The notes under the pieces were generated by a model. That model worked only from the letters and a program-made list of their open reading frames with translations. It was not told the DNA's origin and ran no database searches. 64,000 nucleotides of DNA from Wolbachia endosymbiont (group B) of Eucosma cana (GTDB lineage: Bacteria > Pseudomonadota > Alphaproteobacteria > Rickettsiales > Anaplasmataceae), in the NCBI RefSeq assembly GCF_947250645.1, contig NZ_OX366334.1, positions 124,001-188,000 on the forward strand, given 5' to 3'. This document shows positions 36,959-49,228 of this stretch, piece after piece; positions within the stretch are counted from its first letter, which is position 1; every line of letters starts with the position of its first letter. A program made the translations under genes and the position numbers.

Positions 36959-39721
36959 ATGAATCAAGTTGTTGCAGATGGTCATAGAGAAGTTATTGAT
37001 TTAAATAACAATAGTGATGGTTTAGGTAAAGTAGAATCTATTTCCAATGTTGCTTTGGAAGAGGAAGAAGAGTTTTTTGATGCTATGGAAGATGTTTCTA
37101 ATGTAGAAGAAGGGAATGATTTAGGTCTTGCTAATTCAGAAGAGAAAGAAGAGTTTTTTGATGCTGTAAGTAAGCAGGATTGGTTAATTAAACAAATAGC
37201 TGCTTTTAATGTTCCGCTCAGTATATTCCATTATAAGGATTATGACTCTGACTTTTTTACCTCTTGGTATAATATGTCAAGCGAAATATTGAAAGAGATA
37301 AACAGAGCTTGCCCAGAGAAGAAAGTATTAAATTTAGCTCTGTCAGTTTTAATGCTCCCTTATATTGCTTTTACTGCACTGGGGTTAGTCATATACAGTA
37401 GATTTAAAGCAAATAGCAAGACACAAGAAGGTGTAGTGGAAGATAAGACAAAAAAGAGTGAAACAGGTGTGCCAAAAAGATTGGCATATGGCGCTCTTGC
37501 TGCAATGGCAATTTTTGTTAATGTGACTGTGCTTGTAGCCTTAATCGTTCCTGCAACAGTTGCTTTGGCTACTTTTTATCTTTTAAATAGAGATTTATCT
37601 CGCTCTTTAGTTACTGCTCTTAAAATAACTATGGGGCAGTATTCTAATAAGCACCAAAATATAGAGGTATCTTTTCATGAAATGGAGGTTTCTGAGTCAA
37701 GCATTGCATATGATATGGAAATAAAGTTTCCACCGCAATTTAAACAATTACTTAGAGATTTGTGCGATAATGAAAATAATCAGTGGTTTAGTGTAACGCG
37801 GGATTCAGAGCGCAATATCGTACTGAAATTGTCAACTAACATCAATTTAAAAAATGGTCTTAAGCCCTTACATAGTGAAATCAAGAATGTGCTTGCAACT
37901 TCGATTCAAGAATGCGCAAGAACTATGGAAGAGCTGATGAAGCTAAAAAAGAAAGATATTACACATGATAAACTGAAGGAATTATTGAGTGAATTCAGGC
38001 TGAAAGTGGTGAGTAGCATAGATTCTAAGTTGACAACTCACTTAATAGAAAATGCTTATCAAGTTGCTTTTATACAAGCAATTAAGTTTCATCAAAATAG
38101 ACGGGAAGAAGATTTTTTACTGGAGGATGAGCTAAAAAATACTTTAGTGAAACAGAAATTAGAAAGTCAAGGTAAGGAATTACCAAATGAGAAAGAGATG
38201 ATAATAAAAGATCTGAGAAAAGCAGGAGCAAAAGTACCAGATATCTTAGAAGATAGTGAGCTTCCTGTATTTAAAGCAGAATGGGAACGGCTTAAAGAAG
38301 AAAGGAAAATATCTAAGAGGGCAATTATTGATGTTTATGAGGATATATATCCTCAAGAAACGAAGAAAGCTCTAGATAACACTAAAAGAGAGATTGAGTG
38401 TTTAAAAAAAGAAGGACAGGAAAGATATATTAGGATACATGAAAAATTGAAAGCAATATATGATGAAGGAAAAAATAACTTAACATACAATGATTTAAAA
38501 AGGAAATTAGAGGATCTTTTTAAGTTCGAGTATAATGATCAAGAAGTTGAGCAAAAGCTAATAAAATCAGTAATGAAAAAAGCAAAGGGTGAGTTAGGTC
38601 GATTAGGCATGCTTAGCTTAATAGATCAGTTTCAAAGTTTAGAAAAGAAGATAAAACATCATTCTAGCAAGAAAAGTTTAAAAGAAGCTTTAGATGAAGT
38701 GAATGATTTTATAGCAAAGATGTATTTAGAAATAACGAAACGTAAAACGCAAGATTTGTTTAAAAGTCAAGCAAAGGGTATAGAGAATTCATGTAAGCTG
38801 TTAGAGGAAAAGGAGCCGGATTTAGTACAGAGGATTAATGTGCACCGAGTGAAAATTGCAGAATGCTTAGATCAACCTATATCGTTAAGAGAAGTAATAG
38901 AAGAAAGTAAGGATTTAAATAAGTACTTAGAAGATGAGCGAAAGAGAAAAGGAGAAAAGCATCCAAATACAAAGCTAATACAGAAGCACTTAGAAAATAA
39001 CAAAGAAATTCTAAAAGCATTAGAACAGTTAAAATTAGAAAAAGAAGGATTATTGATAAATGAAAAAACAAAAAATAATTATAGAGAAGAGCTAGAATCT
39101 CGTGAAAAAATAAAATTTGCAATAATAGAGGATGATTTACTGGAGGCGTTCGAGCATGAAATTTTTGATGAAGAAGCAATTAAGAAGTTGCTAGAGAAAG
39201 CAGAGCTTGGGTACTATTTGGCAGAAAAGTGCATAAAAAGTCCTGTAATTAAAATGAAAGATAATATCAAACACTTTTGTCAAGATTTATTGTCTCCTCT
39301 AGTAGATAGATTAGCAAATCTTATAATAAATAATGTACCAAAAGATAATAAGAGTGGTGTGTGGAGGATTTGGAACTCTCTCAAAGTTGGTTTTAATTAT
39401 AATGTGATTGGATGGTCAGCTACTGTAAACAAAGATAATAGCACAGAAGGGAAAGCATTGAGTGTGGCACATGATACTCATAAGGAAGTAGAGACATTTC
39501 TTCAACATTTTCAATCAAGTTATGAGGAAGTAGGAGTTTTTTTGGGTAATTTATTTTCTGATGATGGAACGACATTTAAAAATGATGTATGGCCTAAAGT
39601 AGAAGAGCATTTGCATGGAATGTGGGATAGGTTTTTCAAGGATATTGAATTCAAGATAGGGAATAAATTGGATGAAGTAAACGTGACACAGCAAAATCAG
39701 GAAACGGCGATTACGGCTTAA
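36959..39721 (+). CDS. Large coiled-coil membrane protein, Wolbachia-type, unknown function
   Basis: The protein has 920 residues. The acidic N-terminus has a repeated motif, [14 protein letters not shown] (about 35-48) and [15 protein letters not shown] (about 61-75). Two hydrophobic segments follow: [20 protein letters not shown] and [20 protein letters not shown] with its continuation. About 650 charged, helical, coiled-coil residues ([40 protein letters not shown]) come after. The start is preceded by AGGGTGGTGAT. The last codons overlap the convergent pheT gene by 4 bp. I recognise no family. Size, coiled coil and membrane anchor suggest a structural or host-interaction protein, but this is inference. 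Confidence 0.75.
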   Translation: MNQVVADGHREVIDLNNNSDGLGKVESISNVALEEEEEFFDAMEDVSNVEEGNDLGLANSEEKEEFFDAVSKQDWLIKQIAAFNVPLSIFHYKDYDSDFFTSWYNMSSEILKEINRACPEKKVLNLALSVLMLPYIAFTALGLVIYSRFKANSKTQEGVVEDKTKKSETGVPKRLAYGALAAMAIFVNVTVLVALIVPATVALATFYLLNRDLSRSLVTALKITMGQYSNKHQNIEVSFHEMEVSESSIAYDMEIKFPPQFKQLLRDLCDNENNQWFSVTRDSERNIVLKLSTNINLKNGLKPLHSEIKNVLATSIQECARTMEELMKLKKKDITHDKLKELLSEFRLKVVSSIDSKLTTHLIENAYQVAFIQAIKFHQNRREEDFLLEDELKNTLVKQKLESQGKELPNEKEMIIKDLRKAGAKVPDILEDSELPVFKAEWERLKEERKISKRAIIDVYEDIYPQETKKALDNTKREIECLKKEGQERYIRIHEKLKAIYDEGKNNLTYNDLKRKLEDLFKFEYNDQEVEQKLIKSVMKKAKGELGRLGMLSLIDQFQSLEKKIKHHSSKKSLKEALDEVNDFIAKMYLEITKRKTQDLFKSQAKGIENSCKLLEEKEPDLVQRINVHRVKIAECLDQPISLREVIEESKDLNKYLEDERKRKGEKHPNTKLIQKHLENNKEILKALEQLKLEKEGLLINEKTKNNYREELESREKIKFAIIEDDLLEAFEHEIFDEEAIKKLLEKAELGYYLAEKCIKSPVIKMKDNIKHFCQDLLSPLVDRLANLIINNVPKDNKSGVWRIWNSLKVGFNYNVIGWSATVNKDNSTEGKALSVAHDTHKEVETFLQHFQSSYEEVGVFLGNLFSDDGTTFKNDVWPKVEEHLHGMWDRFFKDIEFKIGNKLDEVNVTQQNQETAITA

Positions 39722-42057
39722 TGATGAGCTCTCAAAGTTCCTTCAGTATTTTCACACACTAAGTTGACTATCATATTTGATTCTTTTTGGATTTCCTCTT
39801 CAGTTAAAGTGTGAGTTGGAGAGCAGAAAGTAACTGACAATGCTATAGACATCTTATTCGGCTCTATGTTATTTCCATGGTATACATCGAATATCAAAAC
39901 TTCTGTGATGAGCTCTGAGCTTTTTTTCACCATATTGATTATGCTACCTACTACTATGTCTTTACTCACAATAAATGCAAAATCGCGTTTTACACTTTGA
40001 TATTTATAATCGATAAATTTTTTCTTACTTACAGGTAAATTTTCAATGTTTTCTAGCATCACTTCAAAGGCTACAATTTTTTGTTTGATATCAAAAGAAT
40101 CCAGTACACTTGGGTGCAATTCCCCAAAATAACCAACTATTTTACTTCTAAAAGATAAGGTGCCTGACTTTCCTGGGTGATAATATTCTTTTTCTGCTCT
40201 TTCTATTGTTAAATTATCACAATTAATGTTAAAAAATTCCAAAGCCGTTATGAGGTCAGCCTTTGCGTCAAAAACATCTATTTTTCTATCAGTGTTATAA
40301 TGGTTTCGCGGTAAATTATTTCCTGATCTAATTCCACTTAAAACGTACTTAGATTGAGCTTCACCATTGTAAATTGGTCCAATTTCAAAAATTGCGAGAT
40401 CAGATATCCCGTGAGCAATATTATCTACAGTGACTTGCAACAAATTTGGTATGACACTTGGCCTCATTGTATTAAAGTTATTATTAAATGGATTATCGAT
40501 GATAAATAACTTATTCAAGTAACCAAACTTTTCAGCTATTGATTCACTCATAAAAGACCAAGTCATCACTTCATGAAATCCTCTGCTTGTCATTAAAATG
40601 CGCAAATCATCCTGTGTATCAAATTCTACCACAACATCGCCTGCTAATGGCTCTTCCTTTATTTTATCATAGCCGTATATTCTTACTACCTCTTCAACTA
40701 GGTCAGCAGGTATGGTTATGTCTGGTCTCCAGCTTGGTACATGTACGCTCCAATTATTTTCAGTTCTTTTATCAATACTAAACCCTAATTTTGTTAAAAT
40801 ATTGAGTACTTCATCAGGTGATGCAGATACACTTCCAAGTTTGTTTGCATTCTGATAATCAAAATTTATCTTGGTATCAGCCTTATTCAGATTACCAGCA
40901 GACACTACACTTGACACTTCTCCACCACATAACTCCAAAATCACCTGGGCTACAAGATTCAGCCCATCAAGAATGAATCCATGATCAACTGAGCGTGCAA
41001 ACCTGTAACTTGAGTCTGTGGAGATGCTGAGCTGCCTTGAAGATTTAGTGATAGAGATGGGGTCAAACCAAGCAGACTCTAAAAAGATATCAGTAGTCTC
41101 AAGAGTGCATTCACTGTACTTACTGCCCATAATTCCAGCAATTGCCTGAACGTTTTTATCATCAGAAATAACGCTTATGTCTTTGTTTAATAAGTACTCT
41201 TTATCATTTAAACCAATAAATTTTTCTTCGTCATTTGCTTTGCGTACTATGAGCTCTCCTTCTATTTTTTTTGCATCATACGCGTGCATCGGGCGCCCGA
41301 AAGATATCATAATGTAATTAGTAATATCAACTATTGCAGAAATGGAGCGCATTCCTATCGATTCCAATTTATCTTTTAGCCATTTTGGACTCTCTTTATT
41401 TTTTACATTAGTGATATATACTCCACTAATAAAACTCTCCCCATCGATGACTTTGACGTTTATTAGTGAGTTCATAGAAGCGGTAAGTTGTGGAATGATT
41501 AAAGTCTTTAACGTTCCAATTCCAGTTGCTGCTAGATCACGTGCTATTCCATAAACACCTAAGCAATCTCCACGGTTTGGAGTGATGTTTATGTCAATTA
41601 CAGGATCGCAATTGAAAAATTTATCTCCTGTTTTATAATCATCAGAAAGCTCGATTATTCCTTCACTTTCATCTTGAGTCAGCGAAAGCTCAGAGGCAGA
41701 GCAGAGCATCCCTTCACTTAGCACTCCTCTTATTTTTGTAGGCTTAATTGTAAAGTTGCTTTCTGGCAATGTGCTACCAAGAAATGCAAGTACAGTTTTC
41801 ATGCCTTCTTTAACATTTTTTGCTCCGCAGACTATCTGCAGAACTTTACTTCCATCATTTACTCTACATAATTTTAATTTATCAGCATTTGGATGAGGTG
41901 CGACTTCTAATACTTCTGCAACAACAAACCCGGCCAATCTGGAATTGTCGATCACATTCTCTACTTCCAACCCTATGTGAGTTAATTTATCAGTAATTTC
42001 CTCTAAACTAGCATTGGTTTCTAAGTACTCTAATAACCAAGATAATGTGAACTTCAT
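39718..42057 (-). CDS. pheT: Phenylalanyl-tRNA synthetase beta subunit
   Basis: PheT pairs with PheS to charge tRNA-Phe. The 779 residues carry the N-terminal tRNA-binding EMAP-like domain ([20 protein letters not shown], about 46-65), the B3/B4 editing domain ([20 protein letters not shown]), the B5 domain (about 400-475), a catalytic-like core ([29 protein letters not shown]) and a C-terminal FDX-ACB anticodon domain ([14 protein letters not shown]). Full length. pheS is not in the window, so the subunits are encoded apart. It overlaps the convergent coiled-coil gene by 4 bp. Confidence 0.97.
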   Translation of the reverse strand: MKFTLSWLLEYLETNASLEEITDKLTHIGLEVENVIDNSRLAGFVVAEVLEVAPHPNADKLKLCRVNDGSKVLQIVCGAKNVKEGMKTVLAFLGSTLPESNFTIKPTKIRGVLSEGMLCSASELSLTQDESEGIIELSDDYKTGDKFFNCDPVIDINITPNRGDCLGVYGIARDLAATGIGTLKTLIIPQLTASMNSLINVKVIDGESFISGVYITNVKNKESPKWLKDKLESIGMRSISAIVDITNYIMISFGRPMHAYDAKKIEGELIVRKANDEEKFIGLNDKEYLLNKDISVISDDKNVQAIAGIMGSKYSECTLETTDIFLESAWFDPISITKSSRQLSISTDSSYRFARSVDHGFILDGLNLVAQVILELCGGEVSSVVSAGNLNKADTKINFDYQNANKLGSVSASPDEVLNILTKLGFSIDKRTENNWSVHVPSWRPDITIPADLVEEVVRIYGYDKIKEEPLAGDVVVEFDTQDDLRILMTSRGFHEVMTWSFMSESIAEKFGYLNKLFIIDNPFNNNFNTMRPSVIPNLLQVTVDNIAHGISDLAIFEIGPIYNGEAQSKYVLSGIRSGNNLPRNHYNTDRKIDVFDAKADLITALEFFNINCDNLTIERAEKEYYHPGKSGTLSFRSKIVGYFGELHPSVLDSFDIKQKIVAFEVMLENIENLPVSKKKFIDYKYQSVKRDFAFIVSKDIVVGSIINMVKKSSELITEVLIFDVYHGNNIEPNKMSIALSVTFCSPTHTLTEEEIQKESNMIVNLVCENTEGTLRAHH

Positions 42058-42167
42058 TTATCTAACAAGAAACAACAATTCATTGTAATGTAAAATGTGA
42101 TGTTTTTAAAGTTTGTTGTAATAAGTGGCTTCTATATTGCAAGAAACAACAGAGAAGCCTACTCTTT

Positions 42168-42437
42168 CTACAAAGAAAGAATTTTCTTTATATCACCTTT
42201 GCAGTCCATTTTCATGCAGAGTTGAATGTTCATATTGTGATCATCTATATGGAAATTATAAATGTAAGCATCACCAGTGAAATTTCCTATAACATCATGG
42301 CTTTCATTTAGCATTTCACCTGCCATGTGGAAAAGACCAGTGTCTGAGTTAGAAGAATAATCTGTAAACTTGATGTACCCGTTACCACATTCCTGTTCTA
42401 AATTTAAAGGTGGATTAGTAAAATCTATTTCGTTCAT
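42168..42437 (-). CDS. Small acidic protein, unknown
   Basis: The 89-residue protein has no signal or membrane segment (NEIDFTNPPLNLEQECGNGY, FHMAGEMLNESHDVIGNFTG). It is rich in Asp, Asn and Met and predicted mostly beta. The start is preceded by GAGGCAATT. A near-consensus promoter lies just upstream (TTGACT, 17 bp, TATAAT), making expression likely. I do not recognise the family. Confidence 0.65.
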   Translation of the reverse strand: MNEIDFTNPPLNLEQECGNGYIKFTDYSSNSDTGLFHMAGEMLNESHDVIGNFTGDAYIYNFHIDDHNMNIQLCMKMDCKGDIKKILSL

Positions 42438-42459
42438 AATTGCCTCATATTAAAATTAA

Positions 42460-42488
42460 ATTATAGTTAAAATAAGATGTTAAGTCAA
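42460..42488 (-). promoter_or_regulatory. Sigma-70-type promoter of the small acidic gene
   Basis: On the minus strand TTGACT (42483-42488) and TATAAT (42460-42465) are separated by exactly 17 bp, with TTC before the -35. This near-consensus promoter ends about 22 bp before the ATG at 42437. Confidence 0.7.
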
Positions 42489-42590
42489 GAATTTAGAATA
42501 AGATTGGTAGCTGACTATAATTTGCATTTTAATTGTATATTTTGTTAATATGTTAATGCTATAATAATACAGAGCTCCTTATATTAATTC

Positions 42591-42619
42591 TTGACTTTAT
42601 TCTATAAAATTTATACTTT
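42591..42619 (+). promoter_or_regulatory. Sigma-70-type promoter of the F0 ATP synthase genes
   Basis: TTGACT (42591-42596), 17 bp, TACTTT (42614-42619), about 35 bp before the atpB start. The wider motif ATTCTTGACTTTATT is repeated before the gene at 57648. Confidence 0.6.
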
Positions 42620-42653
42620 ATTTACTGCTGCAGTTTAAGTATACAGGGTCAAA

Positions 42654-43379
42654 ATGGCGTTAAATCCGCTAGAACAATTTAAAGTATATACAATAATAGA
42701 ACTACCAAAATTATTTGGGTATGACATAAACTTTACCAACTCATCTCTTTTTATGATGATCTCGGTGATATTAATGGTACTGTTTTTGCTCCTTGGAATA
42801 AGAAAAGGTGCAGTAATACCAGGATATTTGCAAGCTGCAGTTGAATATGTATATGATTTTGTTGTTTCAATAATAGAAAGTAACACTGGAAGCAAAGGTT
42901 TGGAGCACATTCCTTTGATATTTACAGTATTTATTTTCATTTTATCGTGTAATTTAGTTGGTGTTCTTCCTTATAGTTTCACAGTTACAAGTCATGTGAT
43001 AGTTACCTTCGCTTTATCAATGGTGGTTTTTACTTATATAACGATTGTTGGGTTTAAAGAAAGAGGAGTAGAATTTTTACGCATATTGCTACCAAAAGGA
43101 ACTCCTTCGTGGCTTGCACCTATAATCATCATTATTAAATTATTTGCTTATTTAGTAAGACCGATTAGTTTATCAATAAGGCTTGCAGCAAATATGATTG
43201 CGGGTCATACAATCATCAAAGTGATAGCAGGATTCGTCATAAATATGAACATATTTTTTACACCTGCACCTTTTTTGTTTATAATTGCACTAATAGGATT
43301 TGAAGTATTTGTTGCAGTTTTGCAAGCTTATATATTTACTATATTAACATGTGTATATTTGTCAGATGCAGTAAAGTAA
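42654..43379 (+). CDS. atpB: F0F1 ATP synthase subunit a
   Basis: Membrane subunit a forms the proton half-channels next to the c ring. It has 241 residues and about five to six hydrophobic helices. The conserved [19 protein letters not shown] contains the essential Arg, and the C-terminal helix is [20 protein letters not shown]. It is first gene of an a-c-b'-b cluster; the F1 subunits are not in this window, as usual for alphaproteobacteria. Confidence 0.96.
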
Positions 43380-43438
43380 TTGACTTCCTTGCAGAATATT
43401 TTACAATTATATTATAAAGAAATAGTTAAAGGTAATAT

Positions 43439-43666
43439 ATGGATTTAGTGGCTTTAAAATTTATAGCAATTGGTTTGGCTGTATTTGGAATGCTCGGTGC
43501 TGGTTTAGGTATAGCTAATATCTTCTCTGCTATGTTAAATGGGATTGCGAGAAATCCTGAGTCAGAAGGTAAAATGAAAAGTTACGTTTATATTGGTGCT
43601 GCCATGGTTGAAATCATGGGGTTGCTTGCGTTTGTACTTGCAATGTTATTAATATTTGCTGCTTAA
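43439..43666 (+). CDS. atpE: F0F1 ATP synthase subunit c
   Basis: Proteolipid ring subunit of 75 residues with two membrane helices joined by the polar loop GIARNPESEGKMKSY (the RNP motif). The second helix carries the proton-binding Glu (AAMVEIMGLLAFVLAML). Start at GTAATATATG; stop 3 bp before the next gene. Confidence 0.96.
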   Translation: MDLVALKFIAIGLAVFGMLGAGLGIANIFSAMLNGIARNPESEGKMKSYVYIGAAMVEIMGLLAFVLAMLLIFAA

Positions 43667-43669
43667 CAG

Positions 43670-44149
43670 ATGCCACAGCTTGATGTTTCAACTTTCTCTT
43701 CTCAAATTTTTTGGTTTTTAATTTTTTTCTCTTCACTTTTTTTTGTAGTCAGTTGTTTGTTTTTACCGAAGTTAGATGAAATAATAAGCACTAGAAGTAA
43801 AGAAGTGTTAGATTCATTTAATAGTTCTATTCACCTTTTAAGACTTACAGAAGAGCAAATTGCCAAGTATAATGCAGCTTTAAATCAAGCTAGAGTACGG
43901 GCAAAAAAAATCATAGATGATGCATTTGCTCAAGTAGAAGAAATGAGAGCGAATGTTAAGGATATATTGGAAGAGGAAGACAAGAAGATGATTAAACTTG
44001 TTGAAGAAAAGGTAGTACAATTTAAATCTAAGTATATTAGTGAATTAAAACAAATGGCTACTAGTATTGCTTTGATTTACTATACTAAGTTAACTAATTC
44101 TGAGATTGAAGAGGAATTTGTTGCTGACTTGGTGTCAAAAGAATTTTAG
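43670..44149 (+). CDS. F0F1 ATP synthase subunit b' (b-type stalk)
   Basis: The 159-residue protein has one N-terminal membrane helix (IFWFLIFFSSLFFVVSCLFL, about 13-32) followed by a long charged helix (RVRAKKIIDDAFAQVEEMRA). This is the peripheral-stalk b layout. Being first of two b-like genes after c, it corresponds to b' of alphaproteobacteria. A heterodimer with the next gene is expected. Confidence 0.88.
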   Translation: MPQLDVSTFSSQIFWFLIFFSSLFFVVSCLFLPKLDEIISTRSKEVLDSFNSSIHLLRLTEEQIAKYNAALNQARVRAKKIIDDAFAQVEEMRANVKDILEEEDKKMIKLVEEKVVQFKSKYISELKQMATSIALIYYTKLTNSEIEEEFVADLVSKEF

Positions 44150-44156
44150 GGTTTTT

Positions 44157-44633
44157 ATGTCTACATTACTAGTTATAAGCCTTGCTTTTTTAGTAGGTTT
44201 TATCCTCTCATATAAATTGCTAAGGAAGGTAATAAAAAACGCGCTTAACAATAAACGTAACAAAAGCAAGTTTTCAAGTGAAGAAACTGAAAAATTCAGA
44301 AAAGATATGTTGGAGTATTACAAAAAATCTTCTGAAAAATACAAAAAATTAGATGCAGAAGTTAACAAAATGATGAATGAAGCACTTGATAAGGCTAATA
44401 GTATTATTAAGCATAATAGACAGCAACTCGATCAAACGTTAGATGAAAATGCCCATTCTAATTTGAAGAAAGTTACTGACCAAGTTGAAAAAGCTCTTGG
44501 GGATTTACAAGCTAACACAGCGAGTATAGCTGCTGATGCTGTAAAAAAAATAATGCATGAACGTAAAGATGATAAGCGTAGTAGTGAGGTTATATCTTCG
44601 TTTTCACGTGACTTGAGCAAAAAGTTGCATTAA
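44157..44633 (+). CDS. atpF: F0F1 ATP synthase subunit b
   Basis: The start is taken at ATG 44157 (MSTLLVISLAFLVGFILSYK), 7 bp after the b' stop. An upstream in-frame TTG at 44106 would overlap b' and add an unlikely leader. The 158 residues comprise one N-terminal membrane helix, then a long helical, charged stalk (KDMLEYYKKSSEKYKKLDAE). Stop is 5 bp before the glycosyltransferase gene, so read-through transcription is likely. Confidence 0.85.
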   Translation: MSTLLVISLAFLVGFILSYKLLRKVIKNALNNKRNKSKFSSEETEKFRKDMLEYYKKSSEKYKKLDAEVNKMMNEALDKANSIIKHNRQQLDQTLDENAHSNLKKVTDQVEKALGDLQANTASIAADAVKKIMHERKDDKRSSEVISSFSRDLSKKLH

Positions 44634-44638
44634 GTTTA

Positions 44639-46228
44639 ATGCCTGTACTTCAAACTGATAATGTAGAAAAAATTAAATTTGATTCTAGTTTATGCAAAGA
44701 ACAAGAGAAACTTTTCTACTATAGGTTTAATATAATTCCTTGGCAAAAATTAAATGATACTACTTTTTTTATGGTTGAAGACATAAGCCAAGATATCAAC
44801 CTTTGGGTCGAATCTCATTACGGTATTGAATATGTATTGATAAAAGTAGATAGCAAACAGATTTTAAATCTTCTTAACTCACACTTTGGTATTTCAGAAT
44901 TCGCAAGTAACTACTTATATTATAAGAATCCTAATTTTTCAGCTAAAAGCATTAGGCTCAGTTCAATCTTTTTTTCCTCTTTCTTTGTTATGATTTCGAC
45001 TTTAACACTGACAAAAAAATATGCATATTTTGCTTTGGTGTTGATATTTATAATCGGATGTTCTAGTTCTTTATTCAAATTTGTAACTAAAATTTTTGGC
45101 TTGCGTAAAATTTCTAACCAAAAAGCAGATTATGATAAGATGAATGAACCTATATATACTATTTTATTGCCTGCTTTTAAAGAGAATGCGGTTATAAAGC
45201 AATTGATTAAGAGCATTGAAAGTTTGGATTATCTAAAATCAAAATTAGATGTAAAGCTTGTGATAGAGAGCGATGATCAAGAAATGTTGGCAGCTATAGA
45301 AAAATGCACTTTACCACAGTATTTTGAAGTAATAAAAGTGCCTCATTCTCTGCCTAGAACAAAAGCTAAGTCATGCAATTATGCTATGAGCTTTGCTAGA
45401 GGAAAGTATGTGGTAATATATGATGCAGATGACAAGCCAGATCCGTTGCAGTTAAAAAAAGCACTAATTGAATTTAATAAGGGCGACGAAAAGTTGGCTT
45501 GTGTACAGGCGAAATTAAATTACTATAACTTTGGTTGCAATTTTCTTACAAAATTCTTTTCTCTCGAGTATATGAACTGGTTTCAATATTTTTTGCCTGG
45601 ATTTCAAAAAATGAACATGCCAATACCTTTGGGCGGTAGCAGTAACCATTTTTCAGTGGAAATTTTAAAGAAAGTGCTTTTTTGGGATGCTTACAATGTC
45701 ACTGAAGACGCTGACCTTGGTTTGAGACTTGCGCAAATGGGATATAAAACCAGGATTATTGATTCAGAAACATTGGAAGAATCACCAACTACTGTGTTTG
45801 CTTGGATCAAACAAAGAGCACGCTGGATTAAAGGTTATATGCAAACTTACATTGTTCACTTAAAAAATATAAAATTACTTTTTAAGCACACTGGACTCAA
45901 AGGAATTTTGCTATTAAACCTTTTTGTTGGTTCCTCAGCTTTGATGTTTTTTATGACTCCTTTTTTGTTGCTTTCATTGATACTAACTCAAGTTTTAAGT
46001 GGATTATTTTTATATTATTTTATAGTAGTATACGTTATTAACTTGATTTTTTTGATAATAGCTATCAAACAGCAAAAAATGCCTTTTTATTTTTATATAA
46101 TATCAATATTTTTTCCCGTTTATAGTCTACTACATAGCGTTGCAGCTTTTCTCGCTTTGTGGGAATTTGTTATTCATCCTCAGCAATGGAACAAAACTCA
46201 GCATGGCTTATGGAAGCAAAACCTGTAG
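44639..46228 (+). CDS. Family 2 membrane glycosyltransferase
   Basis: The 529-residue protein has an N-terminal domain of about 100 residues, two membrane helices near 105-150, and a GT-A catalytic domain. The catalytic domain contains [20 protein letters not shown], the DxD-type YDADDKPD, the acceptor-site Asp in [12 protein letters not shown], and the QxxRW motif ([16 protein letters not shown]). C-terminal membrane helices (about 420-510) follow. These are features of processive BcsA/NodC-like transferases. Substrate is unknown; Wolbachia lacks LPS, so a periplasmic glycan or glycolipid product is open. Its end overlaps ctaA. Confidence 0.9.
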   Translation: MPVLQTDNVEKIKFDSSLCKEQEKLFYYRFNIIPWQKLNDTTFFMVEDISQDINLWVESHYGIEYVLIKVDSKQILNLLNSHFGISEFASNYLYYKNPNFSAKSIRLSSIFFSSFFVMISTLTLTKKYAYFALVLIFIIGCSSSLFKFVTKIFGLRKISNQKADYDKMNEPIYTILLPAFKENAVIKQLIKSIESLDYLKSKLDVKLVIESDDQEMLAAIEKCTLPQYFEVIKVPHSLPRTKAKSCNYAMSFARGKYVVIYDADDKPDPLQLKKALIEFNKGDEKLACVQAKLNYYNFGCNFLTKFFSLEYMNWFQYFLPGFQKMNMPIPLGGSSNHFSVEILKKVLFWDAYNVTEDADLGLRLAQMGYKTRIIDSETLEESPTTVFAWIKQRARWIKGYMQTYIVHLKNIKLLFKHTGLKGILLLNLFVGSSALMFFMTPFLLLSLILTQVLSGLFLYYFIVVYVINLIFLIIAIKQQKMPFYFYIISIFFPVYSLLHSVAAFLALWEFVIHPQQWNKTQHGLWKQNL

Positions 46229-47205
46229 CTATTTGGCTTTTTCTCTGCTCTTTCATGGTGATTTGCATGGTGGGGATTGGTGGATTTACCAGACTTTCAA
46301 AAGCAGGATTGTCAATCACGGAATGGAAACCAATTACCGGAACATTGCCACCGCTTAGTGAACAAGACTGGATTAAAGAAAAAGTAAAATATGAAGCTAC
46401 ACCTGAATATAAAGCATTTAACTATGGTATGAGTATGGAAGAATTCCGCACCATATACTTAATAGAATACGTGCATAGACTAATTGCAAGGCTGACAGGT
46501 TTAGTTTTTATCTTACCATTTATATACTTTACACTAAAAAAAAGAATACCTAAAAATGCAGTAATAAGGTTATCTACAGCACTATTATTTGGAATTTTAC
46601 AAGCTTTTGCCGGTTGGTATATGGTTAAAAGCGGTTTGGTATCTAATCCTCATGTTAGTCACTATAAGCTCGCACTTCACTTACTGCTTGCATTGGGTAT
46701 CTTTGCATTATTGTCATATCAATTTTTTAATTACCAAATCAAACCAAAACAGATAATTAAAATTAATAGCAACATTACATGTTACATATGGATAATTTTA
46801 ATCCTAGTTGCAATACAAATAATCTTCGGTGCATTTGTTGCAGGGTTAAATGCTGGTTTAATTTACAATACCTTTCCACTGATGGATGGACAAATTGTTC
46901 CGGAAGATTTATTTTTCTTACAGCCTACATGGCTCAATATCTTTGAAAATAGAGCAACAGTGCAATTTGTGCATAGAGTACTGGCATTGCTGATATTAGT
47001 TCTGGTAGCAATACTCACAATAAAAAATGCCAGTATAAGACCATTATATGTTATGCTATTCTCTGTCATCATTCAGGTAATTCTAGGAATAGTCACTTTG
47101 TTGCTGCATATACCAATGGCTATTGCTATAGCCCATCAAATGTTTTCATTTATCTTATTTGGATCAGGTTTATACTGCTTGCGTTATTTAAGAAATCAGA
47201 TCTAA
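46186..47205 (+). CDS. ctaA: Haem A synthase (COX15/CtaA type 2)
   Basis: It oxidises haem O to haem A for cytochrome c oxidase. The start is taken at ATG 46186 ([20 protein letters not shown]), overlapping the glycosyltransferase by 43 bp; a TTG at 46159 would only add poorly conserved residues. It has eight membrane helices with the family signatures [60 protein letters not shown] and [15 protein letters not shown]. Haem-ligand His residues are present. It is convergent with pccA, overlapping by 18 bp. Confidence 0.95.
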   Translation: MEQNSAWLMEAKPVAIWLFLCSFMVICMVGIGGFTRLSKAGLSITEWKPITGTLPPLSEQDWIKEKVKYEATPEYKAFNYGMSMEEFRTIYLIEYVHRLIARLTGLVFILPFIYFTLKKRIPKNAVIRLSTALLFGILQAFAGWYMVKSGLVSNPHVSHYKLALHLLLALGIFALLSYQFFNYQIKPKQIIKINSNITCYIWIILILVAIQIIFGAFVAGLNAGLIYNTFPLMDGQIVPEDLFFLQPTWLNIFENRATVQFVHRVLALLILVLVAILTIKNASIRPLYVMLFSVIIQVILGIVTLLLHIPMAIAIAHQMFSFILFGSGLYCLRYLRNQI

Positions 47206-49167
47206 TACCAAATCACCAGCATGTATATTTTTTCCTTCTTTAACAGGGATATTTTTTATCACCATTTCTGATTCAGCACATATTATATTTTCCATTTTCA
47301 TTGCCTCTACAACAAATAGAGGTTGTCCTACCTCTACCTGATCTCCAGCATTGACATGTAATTTAACCAATAAACCAGATATTGGAGATTTCACAGTATC
47401 TACTGAAATCCCTTCAGTTTCATTATTTAGCATTAACCTGCTTAATTCAGCTATGTAAGGTTTCAATACAAAACATTCAACTTTCATACCCGCATGTTTT
47501 ATGCAGTATTTGCTACCTTGCCTTTCTATTTTAAGTGCTATGTTGTTATCATCATTAATTGTTATATATAGCAATCTGTAACTTGATTTCCACTTACCCA
47601 CCACGGAGTATTTATTGTGGTTATATACTGTTGTTAATGTGTTATCTTGATATTTTGCATTTACGGGATACTCATTGTCATCTATTTTCACTATGAATGC
47701 TTCATCTATTGACTTACTGTAATACCTTTCCTCATTTTCTAAGTGAACATACAGTGCAGTAAAAATAAATATTTTAATATATTCCTCTGTGATAAAATCA
47801 CCTTGAAATCCACTGGGATAATGGTTGGGAATAAATCTCGTGTGGAGCTTTGCTGCAATAAAATTTGGATGATGGAAGATGGATTCTAGAAATTCTATGT
47901 TGTTTGTTACTTCTCCTATATAGCACTCAGATAAAGCTCTTTGCATTCTGCTGATTGCTTCTATTCTATCTTTTCCATAGGTTATAACTTTTGCAATCAT
48001 TGAGTCGTAGAACACGCTGATTTCTGAACCGCTAGCTACTCCATCATCTATTCTTACATGATCATTTTCATCCGGTTTATCGTAATATTTTATTCTTCCG
48101 CTGGAAGGGAAAAATTTCTTTGATGGGTCTTCAGCACAAATTCTACTTTCTATTGCAGAACCAGTAAGTTTAATATCATCCTGATTGAATCTCAATTTTT
48201 CTCCACAGGAAGTTCTAATCATTTCTTCTACTATGTCTGTTCCTGTTACGAATTCTGTTACTGGATGCTCAACTTGTAATCTCGTATTTACCTCAAGAAA
48301 ATAGAAGTTTTGGTCTTTATCAACAACAAACTCAACAGTGCCTGCTGAAAAATAGCCAACTTGTTTTGCAAGGGAGACACATTGAGCATACATTTTTTGT
48401 CTCACCTTTTCACTGATAAATGGACTTGGAGTTTCTTCTATTATTTTCTGGTTGTTTCTCTGTATCGAACATTCTCTCTCTCCAAGACACACTACATTCC
48501 CGTATTTGTCTGCTATAATTTGTATTTCAATGTGTCTTGGCAGCTCTATATATTTCTCTATAAAAATACTACCATCTTTAAAACTTTTTTCTGCTTCGTT
48601 TGTTGCTGATGTAAATGCTAGTTCAATTTCTTTTTTGGAATGTACAATTCGCATTCCTTTGCCACCACCACCTGATGCAGCTTTGAGCATAACGGGAAAA
48701 CCAATTTCTTCAGCAACCATGGATGCATGGTCAGCGTTTTCGATCTTACCCATATATCCTGGCACTACATTTACTCCAGCCTTTCTTGCCTCTTCTTTTG
48801 CCGTTATTTTGTTGGCTGTAACTTCTATTGTTTCTGCACTTGGACCAATGAAATCTATGTTATGTTTTTCCAGAGCACGGGGAAAATCTGGATTTTCTGC
48901 TAAAAACCCATAGCCAGGATGAACCGCCTCGGCACCTGTTTCAACTGCTACTTCGCATATTTTTTCGATATTTAAGTAACTAAGATAAGCAGGCGAAGGG
49001 CCAATGTGCCTTGACTCATCTGCTTGCTTTACATGCACAGAATTTGCATCTGCATCTGAGTACACAGACACACAAGATATGCCCATCTTGTGCGCAGTTT
49101 TGATTATCCTGCAGGTAATCTCCCCTCTGTTCGCTACTAAAATCTTACTATACTTCTTTCTTATCAT
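47188..49167 (-). CDS. pccA: Propionyl-CoA carboxylase alpha subunit (biotin carboxylase + biotin carrier)
   Basis: The 659-residue protein opens with the biotin carboxylase domain ([23 protein letters not shown]-grasp loop [49 protein letters not shown]). A middle PCC-type domain follows, and a C-terminal biotinyl domain has the biotinylated Lys in [10 protein letters not shown]. With PccB it converts propionyl-CoA to methylmalonyl-CoA. The fused carrier domain separates it from acetyl-CoA carboxylase AccC, which lacks it. The 3' end overlaps ctaA. Confidence 0.94.
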   Translation of the reverse strand: MIRKKYSKILVANRGEITCRIIKTAHKMGISCVSVYSDADANSVHVKQADESRHIGPSPAYLSYLNIEKICEVAVETGAEAVHPGYGFLAENPDFPRALEKHNIDFIGPSAETIEVTANKITAKEEARKAGVNVVPGYMGKIENADHASMVAEEIGFPVMLKAASGGGGKGMRIVHSKKEIELAFTSATNEAEKSFKDGSIFIEKYIELPRHIEIQIIADKYGNVVCLGERECSIQRNNQKIIEETPSPFISEKVRQKMYAQCVSLAKQVGYFSAGTVEFVVDKDQNFYFLEVNTRLQVEHPVTEFVTGTDIVEEMIRTSCGEKLRFNQDDIKLTGSAIESRICAEDPSKKFFPSSGRIKYYDKPDENDHVRIDDGVASGSEISVFYDSMIAKVITYGKDRIEAISRMQRALSECYIGEVTNNIEFLESIFHHPNFIAAKLHTRFIPNHYPSGFQGDFITEEYIKIFIFTALYVHLENEERYYSKSIDEAFIVKIDDNEYPVNAKYQDNTLTTVYNHNKYSVVGKWKSSYRLLYITINDDNNIALKIERQGSKYCIKHAGMKVECFVLKPYIAELSRLMLNNETEGISVDTVKSPISGLLVKLHVNAGDQVEVGQPLFVVEAMKMENIICAESEMVIKNIPVKEGKNIHAGDLVLDLIS

Positions 49168-49228
49168 CTTATCAGTATACTTTCTTAAGTTAAGAAAGTA
49201 AATTTCTATATTATTTCCTGCAAGTACT

